Positions 31,903 to 41,244 of a DNA stretch of 64,000 bases are shown in pieces. The notes below the pieces were generated by a model. The model ran no database searches. It was given only the letters and a program-made list of their open reading frames with translations, and was not told the origin of the DNA. Where the stretch lies: NCBI GenBank assembly GCA_963788055.1, contig CAWBFA010000003.1:1-64000 (forward strand). Direction: 5' to 3'. Within the stretch, counting starts at the first letter, position 1. The number at the start of each line of letters is the position of its first letter. Origin of the DNA: JACCTU01 sp963788055 (GTDB lineage Bacteria > Actinomycetota > Thermoleophilia > Gaiellales > Gaiellaceae). Both the position numbers and the translations under genes were made by a program.

Positions 31903-33141
31903 CTAGCCCGCGGCGACCGGCGGGCCCGGCTCGCGCGCGAGGAGTGCGGGCCCCCAGGCCGCCAGGGGCGAGATCGCGCCGTCGCGGCCGTTCAGCTGCC
32001 GGTAGCCGAGCGCGTGCTCGGCCTGCATCAGCTTGTGGATCTGCGTCGTGCCCTCGTAGATGATCGGCGCGCGCGCGTTCCGGAAGTAGCGCTCGATCCC
32101 GTACTCGGCGCTGTAGCCGTACGAGCCGTGCACCTGGATCGCGTTGTGCGCCGCCTTGAACGCGGACTCCGTCGCGTGCCACTTCGCGAGCGACGTCTCG
32201 CGCGTGTTCCGAACGCCCTCGTTCTTCAGCCACGCCGCCTGCATCACGAGCAGCTTCGACGTCTCGTAGTCGAGCACCATCTGCGCGATCAGGTCCTGCA
32301 CGAACTGGTACCTGCCGATCGGCTGGCCGAACGTCTGCCGCTCACGCGCGTACTCGACCGAGCGCTCGAGACAGGCACGGATCACGCCGCACGCCCCCGC
32401 GGCCACGGTGAAGCGGCCCTGGTCGAGCGAGTACATCGCGATCTCGAAGCCCTGGCCCTCCTCGCCGATCAGGTTCTCTGCGGGCACCTCGACGTTCTCG
32501 AAGAAGAGCTCGCCGGTCGATCCGGCCCAGATGCCGAGCTTGTGCTCGGTCTCACGCGACGTGAAGCCCTTCATCCCCTTCTCGAGCACGAACGCGGAGA
32601 TGCCCTTGTGCTTCGAACCCGGGTCGGTCTTCGCGAAGACGAGGGCGTGGTCGGCGACCGTCGCGTACGAGATCCAGTTCTTCTGGCCGTTCAGCACGTA
32701 GACGTCGCCCTCGCGGCGCGCGGTCGTGCGCATCGCGGCGACATCGGAGCCGGCCTCGGGCTCGGTCAACCCGAAGCACGCGAGCTTCTCGCCCTTCGCC
32801 TGCGGCGTCAGCCAGCGCTGCTTCTGCTCCTCGGTCCCGTAGCGCAGGAGCGAGAGCGAGTTCAGGCCGACGTGGACGGAGATCAGCGTCCGGAACGCCG
32901 CCTCGCCGCGCTCGATCTCCTCGCAGGAGAGCGCCTCGGCGACGAAGTCGAGCCCCGCGCCGCCGTACTCCTCCGGGATCACGATCCCGAGCAGCCCGAG
33001 CTCTGCCATCCCCTCGATCAGCTCGAGGTCGAGCTTGTGGTCGATGTCGTTCTGGACGGCGACGGGGAGGACGCGCTCGTCGACGAACGCCCTGACGGTG
33101 TCCTGGATCAGCCGCTGCTCGTCGGTGAGGGCGAAGTCCAC
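31903..33141 (-). CDS. Acyl-CoA dehydrogenase
   Basis: This 412-residue FAD enzyme for the first step of beta-oxidation has CFGLTEPEAGSDVAAMRT, the FAD/acyl signature YVLNGQKNWISYATVADHAL, KLGIWAGSTGELFFENVEVP and the catalytic Glu in IIYEGTTQIHKLMQAEHA. Chain-length preference cannot be told. It starts ATG 33141. It is one of two such enzymes in the window; its neighbours are not beta-oxidation genes. Confidence 0.92.
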   Translation of the reverse strand: MDFALTDEQRLIQDTVRAFVDERVLPVAVQNDIDHKLDLELIEGMAELGLLGIVIPEEYGGAGLDFVAEALSCEEIERGEAAFRTLISVHVGLNSLSLLRYGTEEQKQRWLTPQAKGEKLACFGLTEPEAGSDVAAMRTTARREGDVYVLNGQKNWISYATVADHALVFAKTDPGSKHKGISAFVLEKGMKGFTSRETEHKLGIWAGSTGELFFENVEVPAENLIGEEGQGFEIAMYSLDQGRFTVAAGACGVIRACLERSVEYARERQTFGQPIGRYQFVQDLIAQMVLDYETSKLLVMQAAWLKNEGVRNTRETSLAKWHATESAFKAAHNAIQVHGSYGYSAEYGIERYFRNARAPIIYEGTTQIHKLMQAEHALGYRQLNGRDGAISPLAAWGPALLAREPGPPVAAG

Positions 33142-33154
33142 CCCGGAAGCCTAG

Positions 33155-33736
33155 TTAGAAGCCGGTGTCGATCGTGCGCAGGAACCAGAGCGAGCTCGTC
33201 CACCACACGACGAGCAGCACGGTGAAGAGGAAGCCACCCGCAATCGGCAGCACCGGAACCGGAAAGCGCTTGAGCCTGACGATCGTCACCTTGGCCGCGT
33301 AGGCGCCGAAGAACGCACTGCCGGCGAGCGAGTGCGCGTGCGAGCGCGTCGTTCCGGTCTGGAAGCCGAGTTGGAAGATGCAGTGGTACGCGACCGGCAG
33401 CACCAGAACGAACACGAGCCGCCCCGTCCATCTGTGCAGCGGGTTGACCCAGGCCGGCTTGGGCCACGGGAGCTTGCGGAAGATCCACGCCGCCGTGAAG
33501 AGCTGGAGCACTCCGCATGCGAGCGCTGCGCTCGCGAGCCAGACCTTCATGTGGATCGTGTCGCTGAAGACGAGGTCGAAGTACGAGCCGCGCGGTCCTC
33601 CGATCTCCCTCGCGAGGATCCCGGCGCTCAGCGCGAACAGGGCAAACACCACAATCGGCGCCGCGAGCCAGCGGCGGGAGCGCCGCTCGATGGGAGGTGC
33701 GGGCGCCGCGACCGACACCGGGTAATCCAAACGCAC
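33155..33736 (-). CDS. DUF6529-like membrane protein
   Basis: The start is taken as GTG 33736 (RLDYPVSVAAPAPPIERRS), giving 193 residues with about five hydrophobic helices. Motifs are FDLVFSDTIHMKVWLASAAL, WVNPLHRWTGRLVFVLVLP and RSHAHSLAGSAFFGAYAAKV, whose paired histidines resemble cytochrome b561-type heme ligands. I associate it with the actinobacterial DUF6529 group; its function is unknown. It is co-directional with the acyl-CoA dehydrogenase, 13 bases upstream. Confidence 0.65.
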   Translation of the reverse strand: MRLDYPVSVAAPAPPIERRSRRWLAAPIVVFALFALSAGILAREIGGPRGSYFDLVFSDTIHMKVWLASAALACGVLQLFTAAWIFRKLPWPKPAWVNPLHRWTGRLVFVLVLPVAYHCIFQLGFQTGTTRSHAHSLAGSAFFGAYAAKVTIVRLKRFPVPVLPIAGGFLFTVLLVVWWTSSLWFLRTIDTGF

Positions 33737-33770
33737 CGGCAGGCTCCCGACAAGGCTAGGCTCCTGCCCC

Positions 33771-34646
33771 GTGTCGCTGGCCCTCACCGCGGCCTCGATG
33801 CTCGCGGCCGCGTCGATGACGCCGCAGCAGCAGGCTGCGTTCGTCGTCGTGTCCGGGCTACCGGCGCCGCCGGGCGTCGGCGGAGTGCTCGTGCAGGGGT
33901 GGAGCAAGGGACTGCGGCGGCCGAAGGGTGCGCTCGTCTACGTCGATCAGGAAGGGGGCGACGTCCGCGCATTCACGTCCGATCCGCCGAGCTCGCCTGC
34001 CTCGGCCCACCGGACGCCCGCCGCAGCGTTCGCAGCCGGTCGCGCCGCGGGGCGGGCGGTGACGGCGCGGGGAGTACACGTCGACCTCGCGCCGGTCGTC
34101 GACCTCGCCGACGGACCGCTCGGCTCGCGCCACTTCCGGCGGCCGGAGCTCGCCGTCTCGTTCGCGCGCGGTCTCGCCGCGGCGGGCGTCGCCGCCTGCG
34201 CGAAGCACTTTCCCGGTCTCGGCTCGGCGGCGACCTCGACCGACGAGCGACCACACGTCGACGGCTCGATCCGCGCGGGCGAGATCGCCGCCTTCCGCGC
34301 CGCGATCCGGGCGGGCGCGCCGTGCGTGATGACGAGCAACGCGTTCTACGATGGCGCGCCCTATCGTGCGTCGATCTCACCGGACACGTACCGGCGACTT
34401 CGCGCACTCGGCTTCGACGGCGTCGCGATCACCGACTCCCTGTCGATCGTCAAGTCGGCCCCGGTCGAGCGCTGGGCCAGGCAGGCGATGCTGGCCGGGG
34501 CCGACCTGCTGCTCTTCACGAGCAGCCGGCACGCACGGCGCGCGATCGCGGCCCTGGTGCCGCTCGCTCGGGAAGGCAAGCTCGACGCTAGCGTCGAGCG
34601 GGTGCTGCGCTTCCGATCCCGGCTGCCGCGAGCTCGGCGTCCGTGA
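33771..34646 (+). CDS. Glycoside hydrolase family 3 protein (NagZ-like), short
   Basis: The 291-residue GH3 barrel starts at GTG 33771. It has VDQEGGDVR (D59, E61), KHFPGLG (K145-H146), the nucleophile Asp D222 in VAITDSLSI, and an N-terminus that could be a signal. NagZ-type beta-N-acetylglucosaminidases normally carry KHFPGHG followed by a DSH dyad; here the segment is KHFPGLGSAATSTDERPH, with D158 and H162 separated by three residues rather than one. Substrate is therefore unsure. It overlaps the convergent patatin gene by 59 bases. Confidence 0.78.
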   Translation: MSLALTAASMLAAASMTPQQQAAFVVVSGLPAPPGVGGVLVQGWSKGLRRPKGALVYVDQEGGDVRAFTSDPPSSPASAHRTPAAAFAAGRAAGRAVTARGVHVDLAPVVDLADGPLGSRHFRRPELAVSFARGLAAAGVAACAKHFPGLGSAATSTDERPHVDGSIRAGEIAAFRAAIRAGAPCVMTSNAFYDGAPYRASISPDTYRRLRALGFDGVAITDSLSIVKSAPVERWARQAMLAGADLLLFTSSRHARRAIAALVPLAREGKLDASVERVLRFRSRLPRARRP

Positions 34647-35754
34647 GCTCGTAGCCTCGCTGGATCAGGGCCTGCTTCGCGGTCTCCGTCCACTCCGCCC
34701 CGCGGCGGATGCGGGACTCGAGCGCAACGCCTTCCGCTCCCGCTCGCACCATGATCCGCGGAAGGGCACGCTCGCGCTGGAACGGAAACTCCGTGGCGAG
34801 CACGCGCTGCTCGACTGCCTGGGCCAGCTCTTCTGACGCTCCGTGGTCACGGACGAGCTGCGGAAGCTCGCGCACGAGCCGCTCGTGCTCGTGGATGGAC
34901 TGGTCGGTCGCGTCGGCTTGGCGCTCCTCGAGCGTCGTGCCGCGCAGGACCGACAAGCGCATCAGGCGCGTGATCATGTCGATGTAGTGCGCGGGTTCGC
35001 CGCGGCGGTCGCGCGACTCCGCCTCCTCGAGCTCGGCGATGAGCGCGCGCACCGGCGGGACTCGCCGGAACGGACGCAGGCGTCGCTTGAGCGTGGTGAG
35101 CGCGCGCACGTCGAAGCGCGGGTACTCGGGGAGGTAGCGGAAGGCCACGATCATGCTCACCTCGGGTCGCGCGTAGGCGTGCCCGAGCGGGAAGTTGCGC
35201 GTCCAGGCGCCGTCGGTCGCGATCCGATCGCCGACCCGCAGCGGCAGCACGAGCGTCGAGATCGCCGCGGAGGCGAGGATCGCCTGCGCCATCACCTCGG
35301 GCGGCGTCTCGCGCGAGGAGTACGCGAGCTCGAAGTCGTTCTCCGCGGCCCGCTCGGTCTGCGTCACGTCGGAGGCGAAGACCACGAGCTCCTTGTCCGC
35401 GTGCGAGAGCTCCTCCGAGAGCGCGACGAGGTCCCCGACCTTGCGGTCGATCGTCGCGGGGAGGGTGTACTCGTGCAGTCCGATCAGCGGCAGCTGCCAG
35501 AGCTTGTTCGGGCGGAACACCTCGTCGGGCCGCAGGCCGACGAGGAACTCCTCGAGCTCGTCGAAGCGGTCGAGCGCCGCCATCACGCCGGCGAGCGCGC
35601 CGGCCGACGTCCCGAAGATCCAGCCCACGCGAGGCCAGAGCTCGCTCTCGGCCAGGCGCTTCAGGAAGCCCGCCTCCATCAAGACCCCGTTGATCGCGCC
35701 GCCCGACAGGACGACGGCGACGTCCCGCTCGTTGTCCACCTCCACAGCATGCAC
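34588..35754 (-). CDS. Patatin-like phospholipase
   Basis: This is a 388-residue serine lipase from GTG 35754. The oxyanion loop is LSGGAINGV (residues 16-24), the nucleophile S50 is in FGTSAGAL, and catalytic D181 is in ATDGAWTRNFPLG. The C-terminal 150 residues are helical and charged. The start lies 2 bases from a perfect 9+9 palindrome (35757-35778), shared with the divergent acyl-CoA dehydrogenase, so both are probably controlled together; lipid turnover feeding beta-oxidation is a reasonable inference. Confidence 0.83.
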   Translation of the reverse strand: MHAVEVDNERDVAVVLSGGAINGVLMEAGFLKRLAESELWPRVGWIFGTSAGALAGVMAALDRFDELEEFLVGLRPDEVFRPNKLWQLPLIGLHEYTLPATIDRKVGDLVALSEELSHADKELVVFASDVTQTERAAENDFELAYSSRETPPEVMAQAILASAAISTLVLPLRVGDRIATDGAWTRNFPLGHAYARPEVSMIVAFRYLPEYPRFDVRALTTLKRRLRPFRRVPPVRALIAELEEAESRDRRGEPAHYIDMITRLMRLSVLRGTTLEERQADATDQSIHEHERLVRELPQLVRDHGASEELAQAVEQRVLATEFPFQRERALPRIMVRAGAEGVALESRIRRGAEWTETAKQALIQRGYELTDAELAAAGIGSAAPARR

Positions 35755-35756
35755 TA

Positions 35757-35778
35757 CGATTGACTGACTAGTCAATCG
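35757..35778. promoter_or_regulatory. Perfect inverted repeat, likely TetR-type operator
   Basis: Arms CGATTGACT and AGTCAATCG are perfect reverse complements with a 4-base centre (GACT). The site lies between the divergent patatin (start 35754) and acyl-CoA dehydrogenase (start 35795) genes. Size and symmetry fit a TetR-family dimer site. It touches the patatin start, so binding would block both genes. Confidence 0.65.
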
Positions 35779-35794
35779 AACGGGACGGAGCAGC

Positions 35795-36965
<1,171 letters not shown>

Positions 36966-36973
<8 letters not shown>

Positions 36974-37793
36974 GATCGACCTGTCCGGGCGGGTCGCCCT
37001 CGTCACGGGCGGCTCGCGCGGGCTCGGCCGCGCCGACGCGCTGACGTTGGCGCGCGCGGGCGCGGACGTCGTGATCGCCGATATCCAGGTCGAGTCCGAC
37101 GACTCGGACGTCGCGGAGTGGGGGTCGCTCGCGCAGTTCGCCAAGGCGCAGGGGATCGTCTACACCGAGGCGACCGCGCGCGAGATCCAGGAGCTCGGCC
37201 GCCGGGCGGCAGCGATCAGGTGCGACGTGACCGACCGGGAGCAGGTGGACGCGACGGTCGCCCGGATCGTCGACGAGTTCGGTTCGGTCGACATCCTCGT
37301 CAACAACGCGGGCACGCTCGACCACGCGGCGCAGTTCCAGAACCAGTCGCCGGAGCTGTGGGAGCGAGACCTCAGGGTGAACCTGACGGGCGCCTTCAAC
37401 TGCTCGCAGGCCGCGTGGCCGCACATGAAGGAGCGCCGCTGGGGGCGGATCGTGAACATGGCTTCCGTTGCCGGCACGCTCGGAGGATTCGGCCAGGCGA
37501 GCTACTCGGCGACCAAGGCTGGGCTGCTCGGCCTGACCAAGACGCTCGCAATGGAAGGCGGGCGCCACGGGATCACCTGCAACGCGATCGTCGCAGGGAT
37601 CATCGGCACGGAGGCGTTCCATTTCGCGAACGCAGAGATGAACGAGCGAATCGCGAACAGGACGGTCTTCAAGCGCCCTGGAGACCCCCAGGACGTGGCG
37701 AACGCGATCGCTTTCCTCTGCTCCGACCTCGCCGCCTACATCACAGGGGTCGGGCTCAACGTGAGCGGCGGAATCGAGCTGTTCGCGTTCTAA
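36966..37793 (+). CDS. Short-chain dehydrogenase/reductase
   Basis: The 275-residue SDR from GTG 36966 has cofactor motif VTGGSRGLG (residues 13-21), VDILVNNAGTLDH, catalytic Ser in MASVAGTLGG and YSATK. An insertion after strand 2 (IQVESDDSDVAEWGSLAQFA, then about 20 more residues ending LGRRAAAIRCDVTD) lengthens the loop near the cofactor, as in SDRs that keep their nicotinamide tightly bound and use mycofactocin; this is inference. With the coupled acyl-CoA dehydrogenase it probably oxidises a hydroxyacyl-CoA. Confidence 0.86.
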
Positions 37794-37794
37794 G

Positions 37795-37810
37795 AGCCCC
37801 TTCGGGGTCT
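37795..37810 (+). terminator. Short hairpin after the dehydrogenase/SDR pair
   Basis: AGAGCCCC-ttc-GGGGTCT is a 6-7 bp G+C stem directly after the SDR stop. The downstream sequence is only moderately T-rich, so it may be a weak terminator. The VanW gene starts 17 bases later. Confidence 0.5.
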
Positions 37811-37826
37811 CGCTACTCTTGCTCCC

Positions 37827-39695
37827 TTGGCGGTCCGGGCGCAGAACGGCGTGCTCAAAGCGCGTAGACGACGCGCGCGTTCGCGGCTGCTCCTGCAGGG
37901 CCTTGCGGCGGCGGTCGCCGTCGCGCTCGCGCTGGCGGCGCTCTTCGGCGCGATCTTCGCAGGCTCGCCGTCGAGGATCCCGGCCGGTGTCACGATCGCG
38001 GGCGTCAGCGTCGGAGGGATGACCCCGGCGGCTGCGGAGAAGCTCCTCGAGCGGCGCGCGAACGCGCTCCAGAACGTCCCCGTGACCTTCTTCAGCGGCT
38101 CGAAGCGCTGGCAGATCACTCCGTACCGGCTCGGCGTCCAGGCCGACTGGGCGGCCGCGGTCGACTCGGCCCGGCGGCAGGGGGAGGGCCTGGGGCCGCT
38201 GCGCGGGTTCCAGCGTGTCCGGGTCCGGGTCTTCGGCGCCGATATCGCTCCACCGGCTCAGGTCTACGAGCCCGCGCTCGAGTATCAGCTCGTGCAGATC
38301 GCGGACGAGCTCGACCAGCCGAGCCGCGAGGCGGCGATCGTGCTCAACGGTCTGAAGCCCGTGCTCGTCGAGGGTCAGGCCGGCCGCAAGCTGGACCCCG
38401 AGCGAACGGCCGCGACGATGGTCGGCGCGCTGGCCTCGCTCTCCCGCGCGGAGACGCCGCTTCCGGTCGAGATCGAACGGATCACCGTCACAGCCGCCGA
38501 CCTCCGTCCCGTGCTCGCGCAGACCCGGCGGGCGCTCTCAGCGCCGATCCGGCTCGAGCTCGGAAAGACCTGGTGGCGCCTTCGGCAGCCCCGGATCGCC
38601 GAGCTGCTCGCGCTGCCGCACGACGGCTCGCGCAAGCTCGCAATCGGCGGGCCCCGCGCCGAGGACTGGTTCGACCGTTTCGGTGCCCGGGTCGGCCGGC
38701 CGCCGACCGACGCGCGCTTCGAGGTCACAGGCGACGGTGGCATTTCGATCGTCCCGCATGCCGACGGGGTCAAGCTCGACGTCGCCGCGACGAGCCGCGA
38801 GATCCTGGCAGCGGCGCTCGCGCCGCCCGCGAGGCGCATCGGCGACGTCATGATCGCGAAGCACTCGCCGGAGCTCACGACCGAGCGCGCGCGTTCTCTC
38901 GGGATCACGAGCGTCCTCTCGTCGTACTCGACCTTTTACTCCGGCACCGCCGACCGGATCCAGAACCTGCAGCGCGCCGTGCAGCTTCTCGACGAGACGC
39001 TCGTCCCGCCCGGCGGGACCTTCTCGCTGAACGAAGCCGTCGGCCCCCGCACGCTCGAGCGCGGCTTCCGCACGGCGCCGGTGATCATCGGCGACGAGTA
39101 CGAGGAGGATGTCGGCGGCGGGGTCTCGCAGGTCGCGACGACCGTCTTCAACGCGGCGTGGGAAGCGGGCGTGAAGGTGCTCGAGCGGAACCCGCACTCG
39201 CTGTACATCAGCCGCTACCAGCTCGGCCGCGACGCGACGGTCAACTACCCCGACCTCGACCTCAAGTTCCGCAACGACACAGGCAAGTGGATGGTCGTGC
39301 TCGGAGCGTCGGGTGGTGACGGGATCACCGTCACGCTCGCGGGCCCACCGACCGGACGCCGGGTCGTGAGTGAGCCGGGTCCGCTCGTGGTGACCGGGAA
39401 CCCCCCCGTGAAGCGCATCAAGGACCCGAAGCTCACGGTCGGCACCGAGGTCGTCGAGGAGCTCGGCTCGTCGCCGCAGTCCGTCACGGTCACCCGCACG
39501 GTCTACAACCGCGACGGCAGCGTCCTCTACGACGAGACGTGGCGGACCAACTATCGCGGCGAGAAACGGGTCATCCGCGTCGGCACGAAGAAGAAGGAGA
39601 AGCCCAACCCGCCCACGACGTCGACCCCGACAACGACGACACCCACCACGACGTCACCGGCGCCGCCGCCGGCGAACCCGCCGCCTAGGCCGTAG
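37827..39695 (+). CDS. VanW-family protein with peptidoglycan-binding-type repeats
   Basis: This is a 622-residue single-pass exported protein from TTG 37827. A basic N-terminus and membrane helix (AAAVAVALALAALFGAIFAG) lead into two YoaR-type putative peptidoglycan-binding domains (GVTIAGVSVGGMTPAAAEKL; VIVL-like NGLKPVLVEGQAGRKLD), then VanW (FSLNEAVGPRTLERGFRTAP; DVGGGVSQVATTVFNAAWEA; NPHSLYISRYQLGRDATV), and an end with a G5-like strand pair and Thr/Pro-rich tail. VanW is linked to vancomycin clusters but has no known activity. The tail overlaps the convergent thioesterase by 11 bases. Confidence 0.88.
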   Translation: MAVRAQNGVLKARRRRARSRLLLQGLAAAVAVALALAALFGAIFAGSPSRIPAGVTIAGVSVGGMTPAAAEKLLERRANALQNVPVTFFSGSKRWQITPYRLGVQADWAAAVDSARRQGEGLGPLRGFQRVRVRVFGADIAPPAQVYEPALEYQLVQIADELDQPSREAAIVLNGLKPVLVEGQAGRKLDPERTAATMVGALASLSRAETPLPVEIERITVTAADLRPVLAQTRRALSAPIRLELGKTWWRLRQPRIAELLALPHDGSRKLAIGGPRAEDWFDRFGARVGRPPTDARFEVTGDGGISIVPHADGVKLDVAATSREILAAALAPPARRIGDVMIAKHSPELTTERARSLGITSVLSSYSTFYSGTADRIQNLQRAVQLLDETLVPPGGTFSLNEAVGPRTLERGFRTAPVIIGDEYEEDVGGGVSQVATTVFNAAWEAGVKVLERNPHSLYISRYQLGRDATVNYPDLDLKFRNDTGKWMVVLGASGGDGITVTLAGPPTGRRVVSEPGPLVVTGNPPVKRIKDPKLTVGTEVVEELGSSPQSVTVTRTVYNRDGSVLYDETWRTNYRGEKRVIRVGTKKKEKPNPPTTSTPTTTTPTTTSPAPPPANPPPRP

Positions 39696-40122
39696 CCTCG
39701 GCCTTCGCGATCGCCTCGACGAGCCACGACGGTACGCGTGTCGGGCGGAACGTGTCGGCATCGACGCACGCGTGCGCCGTCTCGCCGTCGGCGATCCTCG
39801 TCCCGTCGCGATCGACCTCGTAGACGAACCGGAAGCGCGCGCCGCGGACGTCTCTGCAGCTCGTCCTGACGACCAGCCGGTCGTCGAAGCGCGCCGGCTC
39901 GCGGTAGTGCACGTGCGACTCGGTCACGAACGCCTCGACGCCCCGGTCCCGGAGCGTGGGGTAGCCGCCGGTGAAGCGCTCGAGGTACTCGACTCGGGCG
40001 AGCTCGAACCAGACGAGGTAGACGCTGTTGTGGACGATCCCCTGTGCGTCGGTCTCGGCGAAGCGGGCTCGAATCTCGGTCGTGGAGGCGTACGGCACGC
40101 CACACATCTTCGCGCAGGCCAC
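39685..40122 (-). CDS. Acyl-CoA thioesterase, YbgC/FadM-like hotdog
   Basis: The 145-residue 4HBT hotdog protein has the helix-capping signature RFAETDAQGIVHNSVYLVWF with catalytic Asp, then FVTESHVHYREPARFDDRL. It hydrolyses acyl-CoA esters; chain length is not predictable. It starts ATG 40122. A 40-base gap separates it from the small Cys protein in the same direction. Confidence 0.86.
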   Translation of the reverse strand: MACAKMCGVPYASTTEIRARFAETDAQGIVHNSVYLVWFELARVEYLERFTGGYPTLRDRGVEAFVTESHVHYREPARFDDRLVVRTSCRDVRGARFRFVYEVDRDGTRIADGETAHACVDADTFRPTRVPSWLVEAIAKAEATA

Positions 40123-40162
40123 CAGGGCGCCGCGGCGGGCTTCCTCTCTTCCGCCGCCGCGT

Positions 40163-40324
40163 CTAGGCGAGCGCGCGGCGGAGCGGCTTCTCGTCGAGCA
40201 CGCGGTTGCAGGCCGAGCAGATCTTCCGCTCGATCTCGTACGGGACGCCGTTACGCTGTCGGATCGCGTGGAGAGTGACGCTTGTGTGCCTGTGCGGCTT
40301 TGTCCGGGACTGGTGCACGCTCAT
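40163..40324 (-). CDS. Small protein with CxxC motif, 53 residues
   Basis: The ATG 40324 follows TGGAG and gives MSVHQSRTKPHRHTSVTLHA, then IRQRNGVPYEIERKICSACN and RVLDEKPLRRALA. The KICSACNRVLDEKPLR end looks like a half zinc knuckle, with His residues near the N-terminus as possible further ligands. I recognise no family. It is divergent from the L,D-transpeptidase by 28 bases. Confidence 0.55.
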   Translation of the reverse strand: MSVHQSRTKPHRHTSVTLHAIRQRNGVPYEIERKICSACNRVLDEKPLRRALA

Positions 40325-40352
40325 CTCCACTAGAAGATATGACGATTCTCGG

Positions 40353-41165
40353 ATGACTACGACGCACAAAAGGGTTACTGGTCGGCTGCTGAGGACGGTT
40401 TCTTACGCACTGCTTACAGTTGTGCTCGCCGGCTGCGGCGGCGGCAACGACGAGGGCGCGCCGACCGCCCCGCCGACGGTCACGACGACGGTGACGACGA
40501 CGGTCGAACCGACGACGACCGGCTGCGCTCCGGTCGTCGAGCGCGTGGGGTCGGACGCCTTGGCGTACGGCGCTGCCGCGAGGCGCGACCTCCGCGTCTA
40601 CTACCGCCCGGGTGGACGTTCCGGAGAGCGCTTCGGGAAGCTCAACGCGAACGGCGTGCCGACGGTCTTCGGTGTCGTCGCCAGGCGGGTCGAGGAGAGC
40701 TGCGAGCCGAGCTGGTACCGCGTCCGCCTTCCGCGGCGGCCGAACCGGCGGCTCGCGTGGGTGCGCGCCGCCGATGTCACGGTCGGCGCGGTACGTACTC
40801 GGATCCTCGTCGACCTCTCCGAGCGCCGCGTGACGCTCTTCCGGTCGGGCCGGCGCGTGCTCTCCACTCCTGCGGCGGTGGGGTCGAGCTCGACGCCGAC
40901 GCCGACCGGGACGTTCTACGTCGACCAGCGTCTGCACTCGGGCGACCCCACCGGCCCGTTCGGCCCCTCGGCCGTCGGGATCGCCGCCTACTCGGAGGTG
41001 CTGACGGGCTGGACCCAGGGCGGCCCGATCGCGATCCACGGGACGAATCGGCCCGATCTGATCGGCCAGGCGGTCTCGAACGGGTGCGTGCGCGTCCACA
41101 ACGACGTCATCAAGAGGATTTTCGGAGCGACCCTCTCGGGCACGCCCGTCGTGATTCAGGAGTGA
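40353..41165 (+). CDS. L,D-transpeptidase lipoprotein (YkuD domain)
   Basis: The ATG 40353 gives 270 residues. The lipobox LAGC at C28 gives a lipoprotein; a Thr-rich linker follows, then an SH3-like segment (VYYRPGGRSGERFGKLNANG) and a YkuD catalytic domain from about residue 150. Catalytic residues are H229 (AIHGTNRPDLIGQ) and C245 (VSNGCVRVHND), in the normal spacing. It forms 3-3 cross-links or anchors proteins in peptidoglycan. Its TGA lies inside a long hairpin shared with the convergent phosphoesterase gene. Confidence 0.92.
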   Translation: MTTTHKRVTGRLLRTVSYALLTVVLAGCGGGNDEGAPTAPPTVTTTVTTTVEPTTTGCAPVVERVGSDALAYGAAARRDLRVYYRPGGRSGERFGKLNANGVPTVFGVVARRVEESCEPSWYRVRLPRRPNRRLAWVRAADVTVGAVRTRILVDLSERRVTLFRSGRRVLSTPAAVGSSSTPTPTGTFYVDQRLHSGDPTGPFGPSAVGIAAYSEVLTGWTQGGPIAIHGTNRPDLIGQAVSNGCVRVHNDVIKRIFGATLSGTPVVIQE

Positions 41166-41244
41166 GCGCCTTCCGCGGCAAGTCCTCGTTGCCGGGCCGC
41201 GCTGGGCGGCCCGGCGGCTCAGCGCCTCGTCGTGGAAGGTGCTC
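41164..41244. terminator. Long bidirectional hairpin between convergent genes, related to family A
   Basis: Outer arms GAGCGCCTTCC and GGAAGGTGCTC (one G-U) enclose an inner stem GCCGGGCCGC/GCGGCCCGGC with loop GCTGG. Stop codons of both convergent genes fall in the two outer arms. The inner part (GCCGGGCCGCGCTGGGCGG) is identical to part of the left arm of family A copy 3, so this may be a shortened relative. Confidence 0.65.
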
